A stretch of 7,536 nt of DNA from JASFHF01 sp050123335 (lineage in GTDB: Bacteria > Pseudomonadota > Gammaproteobacteria > UBA12402). The DNA is taken from contig JASFHH010000070.1 of NCBI GenBank assembly GCA_050123335.1, positions 1 to 7,536 of the forward strand, given 5' to 3'. Both the position numbers and the translations under genes were made by a program. A model generated the notes under the pieces. That model worked only from the letters and a program-made list of their open reading frames with translations. It did no database searches and had not been told where the DNA came from. The stretch's first letter is position 1, and every line of letters begins with the position of its first letter. This document shows, piece by piece, positions 1 through 6,253 of this stretch.

Positions 1-197
1 AGACGCGCTATAACTGGTTGGGTTGTATTGGCTTTTTTTGCTAGTTCGGCTTGAGTGAGACGCGCTTTGCGTCGCACATCTACAATCATACGAGATATTG
101 CATTGATTAATAATTCTTTTTGAAAATCTTCTGTTAGTTCTGGATGTTGTTTTAGTTCTTGTTTAATAGCTTCATCTAAGGTTATGTAGTGTCTCAT
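1..197 (-). CDS. XRE-family antitoxin of a HigBA-like pair (C-terminus cut by window edge)
   Basis: This reading frame begins with ATG at 197 on the minus strand and stays open for 65 codons to the window edge, so the C-terminus is missing. The visible protein starts MRHYITLDEAIKQELKQ. From about residue 45 it has a helix-turn-helix signature (RLTQAELAKKANTTQPVIAR), with the LTQ-x-ELA-x-KA pattern of XRE/Cro-type DNA-binding domains. An acidic/amphipathic stretch of about 35 residues precedes it, as in antitoxins paired with Gp49-like toxins. Its start lies 26 nt inside the toxin gene in another frame. A GGAGG sequence at 207-211 sits 9 nt upstream, so the two genes are probably translationally coupled. 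Known family role: it neutralises the toxin and represses the operon. The start choice is good; the exact family is inferred. Confidence 0.85.
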   Translation of the reverse strand, partial: MRHYITLDEAIKQELKQHPELTEDFQKELLINAISRMIVDVRRKARLTQAELAKKANTTQPVIAR

Positions 198-528
198 CTT
201 CTAATACCTCCAGCATACGTTTTGTTGCTGTTTCAATTTCTTTTTTTGGCGCTTTTTGTGAATGTTTATTATACATGTGCAACAATATCATAATAGATTG
301 TTTTATCGTAATATAAAAAATGCGATAATTATTGTTGGTTGTTTTTATTTTTATTTCCCATAATTTTCTTTTTATTTGTCGAAATTGAACTCTTGGACAA
401 TCTAATCCAAGTTCTTCTATGCTTTTTAAACAAGCAAAAATTCTCAAACGGTCCTTTGCTTGAAGTTTTTTGATTGCTTTATGTATTGGACTTTGTCCAC
501 GAGTATTTGTATAAAACAATATTTTCAT
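172..528 (-). CDS. Gp49/HigB-like (RelE superfamily) toxin
   Basis: This 118-residue protein has the hallmarks of phage-derived Gp49-like toxins (PF05973, HigB-like). It has LWEIK at residues 56-60, a basic strand leading to YRIFY at 68-72, and a C-terminal block ILLHMYNKHSQKAPKKEIE at 81-99 followed by A-x-x-R at 101-104. Members of this family are RelE-fold proteins, usually ribosome-dependent mRNA interferases. The length is typical and no key motif is missing, so the toxin looks intact. It is the first gene of a two-gene module; the XRE antitoxin starts within its last 26 nt. Toxin-first order is characteristic of higBA-type loci. No strong ribosome-binding site is seen upstream, only AGGAT at some distance, which would keep toxin synthesis low compared with the antitoxin (inference). 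Confidence 0.88.
   Translation of the reverse strand: MKILFYTNTRGQSPIHKAIKKLQAKDRLRIFACLKSIEELGLDCPRVQFRQIKRKLWEIKIKTTNNNYRIFYITIKQSIMILLHMYNKHSQKAPKKEIETATKRMLEVLEDETLHNLR
207..211 (-). promoter_or_regulatory. Ribosome-binding site of the antitoxin inside the toxin gene
   Basis: GGAGG on the minus strand lies 9 nt before the antitoxin ATG at 197. It supports that start and suggests coupled but stronger translation of the antitoxin than of the toxin, whose own upstream region has only a weak purine run. Confidence 0.7.
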
Positions 529-532
529 AAAT

Positions 533-560
533 AGTATATCCTATTGGGTATAAATTGCAA
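533..560 (-). promoter_or_regulatory. Candidate promoter with imperfect operator palindrome for the TA operon
   Basis: On the minus strand TTGCAA (560-555) and TATACT (538-533) are spaced by 16 nt and resemble -35 and -10 boxes. Between and over them lies an imperfect inverted repeat (552-535), TATACCC-AATA-GGATATA, with 6 of 7 arm positions paired. TA operons are usually autorepressed through such palindromes. The -10 box is only 4 nt from the toxin ATG, so the message would be nearly leaderless; this makes the promoter call uncertain. Confidence 0.35.
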
Positions 561-759
561 CTTATTTTAGATATTTGTAACATCTCAATGAACTGTATAA
601 TCATTTGAATCATAAGCTATTTTTTCGCGATATTTCAGCGTGTTTTTTACTCGGGTAATTTTCCGCAAGATTATATTCTATAAATTCTTGGATAAATTGA
701 TATAAAAGCAAGATTAGAGCAAAATCTTTAATTAAATCAATAGATTGCCTAACTTTCTA

Positions 760-800
760 TTGACAATGGGAAGTTTTAGACCAAAATTGCTATTAGCAAT
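760..800 (+). promoter_or_regulatory. Weak candidate promoter and small inverted repeat upstream of trmB
   Basis: A perfect -35-like TTGACA occurs at 760-765, but the position 17 nt downstream (783-788, AAAATT) matches the -10 consensus poorly. A short perfect inverted repeat, ATTGCT-att-AGCAAT, lies at 786-800, just 12 nt before the trmB ATG, and could affect transcription or translation initiation. The rest of the spacer between the toxin gene and trmB is AT-rich and holds nothing else I can support. Confidence 0.3.
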
Positions 801-812
801 GGTTATTACAAA

Positions 813-1469
813 ATGAAAAGAAATATTCGTAGTTTTGCGTTGCGTGAAGGGCGGTTTACCAAAGCGCAGCGTGAAGCGATTAAACAATTGTTTCCGATTT
901 ATGGTTTGCCGCTTGATGATGGCAAATTGGATTTCCAACGAATTTTTGGGCGTGCTGCTGAGGCTATTTTAGAAATTGGTTTTGGTATGGGCGATACTTT
1001 AGTTGCAATGGCAGAGCAAAATCCGCAAAAAAATTTTATTGGAGTCGAAGTATTTCGTCCTGGAATTGGTTCGATTTTGCAGCAAATTCATGTAAAGCAA
1101 TTAAAAAATATTCGTATTATTCATCATGATGCGGTAGAAGTTTTGCAAAATTATATTGTGGATAATAGTTTAGCTGGTGTGCAGATTTTTTTTCCTGATC
1201 CGTGGCCGAAGAGACGGCATCATAAACGCAGGTTAATTCAGGTGGAATTTATAAAATTAATTCAGCAGAAATTAAAATCACAAGGTTTTTTACATATTGC
1301 TACTGATTGGGAAGATTATGCAAAACATGTTGGAAAAATTTTTGCAGAAATGACTGGTTGGATTGAGAAAAACATAAAATCATTCGATCGACCGATTACT
1401 AAATTCGAGCAGCGCGGCAAGAAATTACAACATCAGATTTGGGATATGGTGTGGATTAAAAAGCCATAA
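813..1469 (+). CDS. trmB: tRNA (guanine-N7-)-methyltransferase TrmB
   Basis: TrmB uses S-adenosylmethionine to make 7-methylguanosine at position 46 of the tRNA variable loop, in the cytoplasm. The 218-residue product shows the family landmarks in order: N-terminal IRSFALREGR, the SAM-binding glycine motif LEIGFGMG at 53-60, GVEVFRPG at 77-84, HHDAVEVL at 104-111, the signature FFPDPWPKRRHHKRR at 126-140, ATDWEDYA at 163-170 and TKFEQRG at 196-202. It is somewhat shorter than the E. coli protein (239) because the variable N-terminal extension is reduced. The start at 813 keeps the conserved RSF-x-x-R-x-GR region; no good Shine-Dalgarno is visible before it. The gene appears monocistronic, ending directly in a terminator whose stem begins in the stop codon. 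Confidence 0.97.
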   Translation: MKRNIRSFALREGRFTKAQREAIKQLFPIYGLPLDDGKLDFQRIFGRAAEAILEIGFGMGDTLVAMAEQNPQKNFIGVEVFRPGIGSILQQIHVKQLKNIRIIHHDAVEVLQNYIVDNSLAGVQIFFPDPWPKRRHHKRRLIQVEFIKLIQQKLKSQGFLHIATDWEDYAKHVGKIFAEMTGWIEKNIKSFDRPITKFEQRGKKLQHQIWDMVWIKKP

Positions 1470-1496
1470 AAAAAGCGCACTCGGTGCGCTTTTTTT
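1468..1496. terminator. Bidirectional rho-independent terminator between trmB and the 719-residue ORF
   Basis: The sequence AAAAAAAGCGCAC-TCG-GTGCGCTTTTTTT forms a 13-bp perfect stem: a GC-rich core GCGCAC/GTGCGC flanked by a run of 7 A on the left and 7 T on the right. It therefore reads as hairpin plus U-tract on either strand. It begins inside the TAA stop of trmB and lies 41 nt beyond the stop of the convergent gene, so it can end both transcripts. Confidence 0.93.
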
Positions 1497-1536
1497 GATG
1501 AGGGTGTATGTTTTTTACGTTAGAGAAACATTACGT

Positions 1537-3696
1537 TTATGTGGATAATGAATTCATAATTGGGATAGCGGTGCCTTTTGGTTGAATTCCCCGAATATAA
1601 TTGGTCAGTGTCTCGATTCTTTTTACTAGGCCTCCCTGACCTGTTCGTCGCAATTCTTCAAGGCTGGAAGGAATAGTTTTAATTTTAATATTGGGATTTA
1701 TCGCTTTGAGCGCTGCATGCATTATCCATTGAATTGGAATCTTACGATATGATTCTCGTCGACGGGTTCGTGAATTTATAATGCCCCAGTTCTTTAGAGG
1801 TATTTCAATTTTTGCAGATGCAGCTGGTAGCCGCGTTAGATCAGCAGCTTCATGTTTGGCTGAAATAACTCTGGCAATATCTAGGAAATGTCCTAAAGTT
1901 AGGTTGTTAACAGTTGGTCGTACACAACGTCCTTGGCTATTAGTCAGGTATATTTCATATGTATTCTTTTTGTGATCTTTGTAATTGTGATCTTTGTAAT
2001 TTTTATGATAACGATCTATCATTAATGTGTGATGATGACGGTTAGGATCATTATTGTCGGCATTTTCATCATAGTCTGGATTTGTTACTGGTGTTCTAAA
2101 TTTTATGGAAGTTTTAACTATGCTAGGTCTGGCATCTTTAGGTACGCAGTTATTTTTTCTATCAGTTATTTTCGTAAGACCGTCATTAGTATTGAGTTGA
2201 TATACGTCATATTTTTCTATAATGCCATCAGGGTTGTGTTGTTTGTCATAAACTAATCCACCTTGATTTGGGTTTTTAGATAAACGTTTTGCAAAAAAGT
2301 CATTTAGTTCTTGTATGTTTGCTTCTTCGCTACCTAAATCTTGTGTATATAATTTGAAAAGACAGTTTATTCGTTCGCTTTCTGGATCGGTGATTCTGCG
2401 TTTTATTGAATTACTGGAAGAAAATATTTTGGCGCGGTCTATTATTGGTTGTATCATTAACATAATACATTTTTTTGCATTCTTTTCCTTTATCTCATCA
2501 GTTAGTTCATTGTTATTTATGTGATAAATATTAAGGTCATTTGGAATACTACTTTTTAGCAGTAGTCTATGGTCTCCTAAAGCCTTTAATATATAATTAA
2601 TATTTTCTTTATTAAGGAGTGCTTGTGGAACTCCATTACCTGGATTGTGACCTCTTATCCTATATAATCTTTGTTTAAGTTTTTGTTCAAGTTCTTGTTT
2701 TTGTCGCGGTGTTTTAGCTTTAAGTATCGGCGCAATTTTTTCTAACAGCCAGTCACGAAAATTTTTTGTGAAATTAGAGCGCTGGTTGTTTTCATAGTCG
2801 TTCCAGTCTGTGCCATTATTGCGACTAATTTTCATACAATAACCGTCTATGGTTCTATTGATTTGGCGCGATTTGTTATTGTAGTTACCATTTAAAGCAT
2901 CTAAATCATCAGGAAATTCTAAGCAAGGATCTTCTGGTTTTTTAGAGAGGTTAAAAAAGCTATTAATGCCTGCATAACTGATGGAGTTTTGATATTTTTT
3001 ACGTACTATTTGATCAATATTACCGCCATTTTGTAACGTTTGTCCTTGTGGATTATGATTATCTGTAAAGTCGTGAGGTGTATTGAAACGGCTGTAATTA
3101 GCGCGTTTTTTGTCGATTTCTAGTTTTAATTTCGAATCATTCAGTATTTTTTCACGATGTACAAATTGTAAATCCGGTAAAGCTAGGTATAATCTTTTTA
3201 ACTGATCGTTTATGTTATTAATGTTAACAGGATTTGGATTAATACGAAAACCAATTACTTTGTTATCATCCATTACCAAAAATTGACGTAGATTTGGTTT
3301 ACCATCTGTGCCATCATTATCATAAAAGCGTTGCTTAGTTTCTTGAGATAAACATTTAACATCGATTTTGCTTAAAAGCCAGTTGATGTAAGTTAGTTGA
3401 TTGTTGAGGTTTGCGTTTTGGCCAGTTACGTTTGGTAAGCGTGCCCCTAGATTATTACCATTTCCGTTTAAATTTACTTGTATTGGTCCGATACGTTGGT
3501 TGTTATTTAAATTGATGCCACTGATGCGAAAATTGTTTGGAGTTGGATTATGATTAAGGTTCATGTTGATCAACCGCCGTGCGGTTTCATCGTTAACTCT
3601 AATGTTGCGGTTGTTGGTGTGTTTTATTACAAATCCGCCGGCGTGGCGCATAATTCGGTGCAGAAGACGTCGGCGTGCTTCGGACATTCTAGCCAT
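1537..3696 (-). CDS. Large Asn-rich protein of unknown function (719 residues)
   Basis: I do not recognise this protein. The ATG at 3696 is supported by AGAGGG (3711-3706) 9 nt upstream, and the single long frame with no interruption argues for a real gene. The N-terminus is strongly basic (MARMSEARRRLLHRIMRH), with no signal peptide or membrane segment visible. By my count Asn makes up about 95 of 719 residues (13%), reaching one third in residues 41-100. A charged, probably helical stretch rich in Lys/Gln/Glu lies around 325-345 (ILKAKTPRQKQELEQKLKQR). A His/Lys/Tyr-rich region at 554-575 includes HHH and a duplicated NYKDH. The C-terminal part (about 600-700) is less Asn-rich and looks like a folded domain. 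The gene stands alone, converging on trmB. Large lone proteins without known domains are common among secreted effectors of intracellular gammaproteobacteria; that reading is inference only. Confidence 0.8.
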   Translation of the reverse strand: MARMSEARRRLLHRIMRHAGGFVIKHTNNRNIRVNDETARRLINMNLNHNPTPNNFRISGINLNNNQRIGPIQVNLNGNGNNLGARLPNVTGQNANLNNQLTYINWLLSKIDVKCLSQETKQRFYDNDGTDGKPNLRQFLVMDDNKVIGFRINPNPVNINNINDQLKRLYLALPDLQFVHREKILNDSKLKLEIDKKRANYSRFNTPHDFTDNHNPQGQTLQNGGNIDQIVRKKYQNSISYAGINSFFNLSKKPEDPCLEFPDDLDALNGNYNNKSRQINRTIDGYCMKISRNNGTDWNDYENNQRSNFTKNFRDWLLEKIAPILKAKTPRQKQELEQKLKQRLYRIRGHNPGNGVPQALLNKENINYILKALGDHRLLLKSSIPNDLNIYHINNNELTDEIKEKNAKKCIMLMIQPIIDRAKIFSSSNSIKRRITDPESERINCLFKLYTQDLGSEEANIQELNDFFAKRLSKNPNQGGLVYDKQHNPDGIIEKYDVYQLNTNDGLTKITDRKNNCVPKDARPSIVKTSIKFRTPVTNPDYDENADNNDPNRHHHTLMIDRYHKNYKDHNYKDHKKNTYEIYLTNSQGRCVRPTVNNLTLGHFLDIARVISAKHEAADLTRLPAASAKIEIPLKNWGIINSRTRRRESYRKIPIQWIMHAALKAINPNIKIKTIPSSLEELRRTGQGGLVKRIETLTNYIRGIQPKGTAIPIMNSLST
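1971..2000 (-). repeat. Two perfect tandem 15-nt units inside the Asn-rich gene
   Basis: The unit TGTGATCTTTGTAAT occurs twice head-to-tail (1971-1985 and 1986-2000). Being 15 nt, it keeps the frame and gives a duplicated NYKDH in the protein. It looks like a recent in-frame slippage duplication in a His/Lys-rich, probably flexible segment. Confidence 0.85.
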
Positions 3697-3811
3697 ATGA
3701 TTTAACCCTCTTTATTGTGTTTTATCAATGTAATCCAAAATTCTAGCCAAAGTATAGCAAGAAACCCACATTTTCGCCGGCTTAAGGGATGAAAAAATAG
3801 AAGTTTTGGGA

Positions 3812-3843
3812 TCTGGATCCCACGGGTGAGCCATGGGATGACA
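3812..3843. repeat. Intergenic copy of a GGATCCC/GGGATGACA palindromic repeat
   Basis: CTGGATCCCACGG (from 3814) is followed by CCATGGGATGACA (ending 3843). ATCCCA (3817-3822) pairs with TGGGAT (3834-3839), and the pairing continues inward after one mismatch. The edge words CTGGATCCC and GGGATGACA are the same as those of the insertion inside hemW. The surrounding 290-nt spacer (3697-3986) has no gene I would support; the apparent 64-codon frame there runs through this repeat. Just to its right, GTAAAATCGC at 3853-3862 matches the core of the hairpins at the right end of the window. Confidence 0.7.
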
Positions 3844-3896
3844 AGCGAGGAGGTAAAATCGCGAGATCTTTGCATAATTAGCCGATTTTTTGCCAG

Positions 3897-3910
3897 TATC
3901 TTGCAAGATA
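3897..3910. repeat. 14-bp perfect palindrome TATCTTGCAAGATA
   Basis: A perfect dyad with no spacer lies in the hemW-to-ORF spacer. It could be a regulator site or chance in AT-rich DNA. It has no U-tract and is not a terminator. Confidence 0.4.
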
Positions 3911-3945
3911 TTGCTTGGTTATTTTATAGTGCGTTTTAGATTACG

Positions 3946-3959
3946 ATGAAAATTTTCAT
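3946..3959. repeat. 14-bp perfect palindrome ATGAAAATTTTCAT downstream of hemW
   Basis: A second perfect spacer-less dyad lies about 28 nt past the hemW stop codon. It is too AT-rich to be a convincing intrinsic terminator, and no other terminator for hemW is evident. Confidence 0.35.
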
Positions 3960-3986
3960 TTGCGTGATGATTTATTGCAAAAACTA

Positions 3987-5243
3987 TTAAACAAAAATTT
4001 CTAGGCATTGATTAAGGAATTGTTGGCCTTTTTTGGTGGGTTTGATACGGTCGTTATTATCTTCGATAAATTCTTGATCGATTGCAGTTTTTAATTGTGG
4101 TTTAATGCTGGAAAGTTTGAGGCCGGTGCATTGTTCAAATAATTCTATTGGTACGCCATCAACTAAACGTAAAGCGTTTAACATGAATTCTAGTGGGAGG
4201 GATTCTTTGTTGATTTTTTTGCTGGATCCCGCGATTTTAGAACTGGATCCCGCGGTCAACAAACTGGGCCGCGGGATGACAGGTCGCGGGATGACGGGCC
4301 GCGGGATGACGGGCCGTGGGATGACAATGTTCGTCACCCCGCGGCTTGACCGCGGGGTCCAGGACGTTTTTTGTTTTGGTATGTAATCCTCTGGGTGAAT
4401 TGGTTTAACATAGCGAATGATTTTATTTGCGGTAGTAATTTTTCCATGTGCGCCTGCGCCGATTGCTAGGTAATCACCGAATTGCCAATAGTTTAAATTA
4501 TGTTGGCACTCGTAATTTGACTTGCAAAAATTAGAGATTTCATATTGGTTAAAATCGGCATCGGTTAATAATGCAGTTCCTTGCTGCTGCATGTTTAAAA
4601 TTGTTTCTTCATTTGGTAAAGTTGGCGGGTTTTTGCCAAACGCAGTATTTTTTTCAATTGTTAATTGATACCATGAAAGATGAGTGGGCTGTAATGCAAT
4701 TGCAGTTTGTAAATCAAATAATGCATCATGACAAGTTTGATTAGGCAAACCAAAAATTAAATCAAGGTTGATATTATCAAACTTAGTTAGATGTGCCATT
4801 TTGATTATGCTGATCGCATCGTTTTTATTATGAATGCGGCCAAGCGATTTTAATTTTTCATTCTGAAAACTTTGCACACCAATTGATAGACGATTAATGC
4901 CAGCGGCGCGCAGATCAAATAATTTTTTTTGATTACAAGTGCTGGGGTTAATTTCCATACTGATTTCGAGATCAGGTTTAAAATTTATTAATTGATTAAT
5001 TTTATGCAATAGCTTGGCAATGGCATTTGCCGAAAATAAACTTGGTGTGCCGCCGCCGATAAAGATGCTGGTTAATTCTTCACGCGGAAATTTTTGCAAA
5101 TCAGTTTGAAAATCGTAAATTAAAATTTCAATGTATTTATTTTCGTCGATTTTTGATGCTGCATAAGAATTAAAATCACAATAAGGACATTTGCGGATGC
5201 ACCAGGGCATGTGAATGTAAAGCGAAGTTGGGATGGTGTTCAT
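3987..5243 (-). CDS. hemW: Haem chaperone HemW (radical SAM) carrying an in-frame repeat insertion
   Basis: HemW is a cytoplasmic radical-SAM family haem-binding protein that delivers haem to membrane targets; it was formerly annotated as HemN-like coproporphyrinogen oxidase. The 4Fe-4S motif CIRKCPYC is at residues 15-22 followed by DF, GGGTPS at 63-68, EINPST at 97-102, GVQSFQ at 122-127 and DLIFGLPNQT at 161-170. The HemW-specific HNLNYW at 248-253 separates it from HemN. The HemN_C-type domain resumes at LPLEFMLNALRLVDG (349-363). The N-terminus is typical, supporting the start. At 418 residues it is longer than usual (E. coli 378). Residues about 294-340 are foreign, low-complexity sequence with four VIPRP units, encoded by a GC-rich palindromic element. 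Removing the 47 codons leaves 371, normal for the family. The insertion lies between the radical-SAM core and the C-terminal domain, probably a surface linker, so the protein may remain functional (inference). Confidence 0.94.
   Translation of the reverse strand: MNTIPTSLYIHMPWCIRKCPYCDFNSYAASKIDENKYIEILIYDFQTDLQKFPREELTSIFIGGGTPSLFSANAIAKLLHKINQLINFKPDLEISMEINPSTCNQKKLFDLRAAGINRLSIGVQSFQNEKLKSLGRIHNKNDAISIIKMAHLTKFDNINLDLIFGLPNQTCHDALFDLQTAIALQPTHLSWYQLTIEKNTAFGKNPPTLPNEETILNMQQQGTALLTDADFNQYEISNFCKSNYECQHNLNYWQFGDYLAIGAGAHGKITTANKIIRYVKPIHPEDYIPKQKTSWTPRSSRGVTNIVIPRPVIPRPVIPRPVIPRPSLLTAGSSSKIAGSSKKINKESLPLEFMLNALRLVDGVPIELFEQCTGLKLSSIKPQLKTAIDQEFIEDNNDRIKPTKKGQQFLNQCLEIFV
4222..4362. mobile_element. 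GC-rich palindromic element inserted in frame in hemW (141 nt, 47 codons)
   Basis: The stretch is sharply richer in G+C than its surroundings. It is bounded by CTGGATCCCGCG (4222-4233) and its near-perfect inverse CGCGGGGTCCAG (4351-4362, 11 of 12). A second direct copy of CTGGATCCCGCG lies at 4243-4254. Internal pairings include ATCCCGCGG (4247-4255) with CCGCGGGAT (4269-4277), and CCCCGCGG (4337-4344) with CCGCGGGG (4350-4357). The length is a multiple of three and the frame is open in the hemW direction. This is the behaviour described for Rickettsia palindromic elements; membership of that family itself is not claimed. Boundaries are approximate, set by the inverted ends. No transposase is encoded, so any movement would need help in trans. 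Confidence 0.85.
4266..4325. repeat. Four tandem 15-nt units within the hemW insertion
   Basis: The units are GGGCCGCGGGATGAC (4266-4280), AGGTCGCGGGATGAC (4281-4295), GGGCCGCGGGATGAC (4296-4310) and GGGCCGTGGGATGAC (4311-4325). They differ at one or two positions, and on the minus strand each encodes VIPRP (hemW residues 307-326). The 15-nt period preserves the frame, so copy number can vary without breaking the gene. Confidence 0.95.
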
Positions 5244-5275
5244 AGGGTGGTTATGATACTATAAATACTGGAGGG
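5228..5275 (+). promoter_or_regulatory. Candidate mdh promoter and Shine-Dalgarno in the hemW-mdh divergent spacer
   Basis: TTGGGA (5228-5233) and TATGAT (5252-5257), 18 nt apart, fit a sigma70-type promoter towards mdh, with the -35 box inside the start of hemW. A strong GGAGGG (5270-5275) lies 6 nt before the mdh ATG. On the other strand TATAGT (5263-5258) could serve as a -10 box for hemW, but its -35 is poor and hemW has no clear ribosome-binding site. With only 38 nt between the two starts, the divergent promoters must overlap. Confidence 0.5.
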
Positions 5276-5281
5276 TAGGCA

Positions 5282-6253
5282 ATGAAAGTAGTCGTAACTG
5301 GAGCAGCGGGTAGTATTGGTTATGCTTTGTTATTTCGGATTGCATCTGGTCAAATGTTTGGTATGGACACGGAAATTGATTTGCATTTGTTAGAGTTGCC
5401 ACAAACATTATCATCGCTAGAAGGCGTGCGAATGGAATTAGAGGATTGCGCCTTTCCGTTGTTACGCAATGTTATTTGTACTGATGATGTAAATGTTGCA
5501 ATGAAAGATGCTAATTGGGTATTGTTGGTTGGTGCAACTCCGCGCAAAGCAGGGATGGAGCGCAGTGATTTACTGCAGCTTAATTACAAAATTTTTGTTG
5601 AGCAAGGGAGCGCGATTAATCAGCATGCAGCAAGTGATGTGCGCGTATTGGTTGTTGGTAATCCATGTAACACTAACAGTTTGATTGCGATGCGGCATGC
5701 GCCTGATGTTCCGCACGATCGTTTTTATGCGATGACAATGCTAGATGAGAATCGTGCGGTTGCGCAGTTAGCCTTAAAAGCAAATGTAAATATTAATGCG
5801 ATAAGTAATATGAATATTTGGGGTAATCATTCAGCGACGCAATTTCCTGATTTTTATCATGCTACAATTAATAGTAAGCCGGTAACGGAGATTATTGATC
5901 TCAATTGGCTACAGCAGGATTTTATCCAGTTAGTACAGCAGAGAGGGGCAGCAATTATCAAAGCGCGTGGTGTATCTTCCGCAGCATCCGCTGCGAATGC
6001 AATTGTAGCTACAGTGTATAATTTGACGCATGAAACTCCTTTGGGGAAAACTTTTTCAGTAGCCAAATGCTCGGTTGGTGAGTATAATGTGGACGAAGGT
6101 TTGATCTTTTCTTTTCCGTGTTATGTGGAACATGGAAAATTGAAGGTTAAAATGGGAGTCACGCATAATGAATTTGCACGACAAAAACTGCAAATTACTT
6201 TGAATGAATTGCGTGCGGAATCTAATGAAGTTGAGATAAGTAAAGGATTATAA
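5282..6253 (+). CDS. mdh: NAD-dependent malate dehydrogenase
   Basis: Mdh interconverts malate and oxaloacetate with NAD in the TCA cycle, in the cytoplasm. The 323-residue protein has the Rossmann motif GAAGSIG at 7-13 and an acidic residue (E38 in LHLLELP) at the end of the second strand, which favours NAD over NADP. The substrate loop VGATPRKAGMERSDLL (83-98) carries R88 and R94. NPCNTN is at 127-132, LDENRA at 154-159 (D155 of the proton relay, R158) and the catalytic His183 in NIWGNHS. Length and motifs fit the type-2 (cytosolic/Thermus-like) malate dehydrogenases; the Met-Glu between the loop arginines argues against lactate dehydrogenase. A strong GGAGGG 6 nt upstream fixes the start. 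It is the first gene of an apparent three-gene operon; its TAA stop overlaps the next ATG by 1 nt. Confidence 0.96.
   Translation: MKVVVTGAAGSIGYALLFRIASGQMFGMDTEIDLHLLELPQTLSSLEGVRMELEDCAFPLLRNVICTDDVNVAMKDANWVLLVGATPRKAGMERSDLLQLNYKIFVEQGSAINQHAASDVRVLVVGNPCNTNSLIAMRHAPDVPHDRFYAMTMLDENRAVAQLALKANVNINAISNMNIWGNHSATQFPDFYHATINSKPVTEIIDLNWLQQDFIQLVQQRGAAIIKARGVSSAASAANAIVATVYNLTHETPLGKTFSVAKCSVGEYNVDEGLIFSFPCYVEHGKLKVKMGVTHNEFARQKLQITLNELRAESNEVEISKGL

Noticed and set aside
732..938. 68-codon minus-strand frame overlapping the trmB start
   Set aside because: It is antisense to the well-supported trmB, with no motif and no ribosome-binding site.
1781..2524. Three plus-strand frames (1781-1975, 2029-2256, 2315-2524) opposite the Asn-rich gene
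   Set aside because: They are short antisense shadows with no recognisable features; the 719-codon frame explains the region.
3712..3906. 64-codon minus-strand frame upstream of the Asn-rich gene
   Set aside because: It runs through the palindromic repeat, has no clear ribosome-binding site, and its His/Pro/Asp-rich middle is repeat-derived; treated as non-coding.
4222..4362. CRISPR-like array in hemW
   Set aside because: The units are 15 nt and directly tandem with no spacers; this is a minisatellite within a palindromic element.
4105..4386. 93-codon plus-strand frame with GRGMT repeats
   Set aside because: It is antisense to hemW; the GRGMT repeat is the reverse reading of the VIPRP array and the frame stays open only because of the repeat.
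3987..5243. HemN (oxygen-independent coproporphyrinogen oxidase) annotation
   Set aside because: The HNLNYW motif, the short N-terminus before the CxxxCxxC motif, and the family-normal length without the insert fit HemW rather than HemN.
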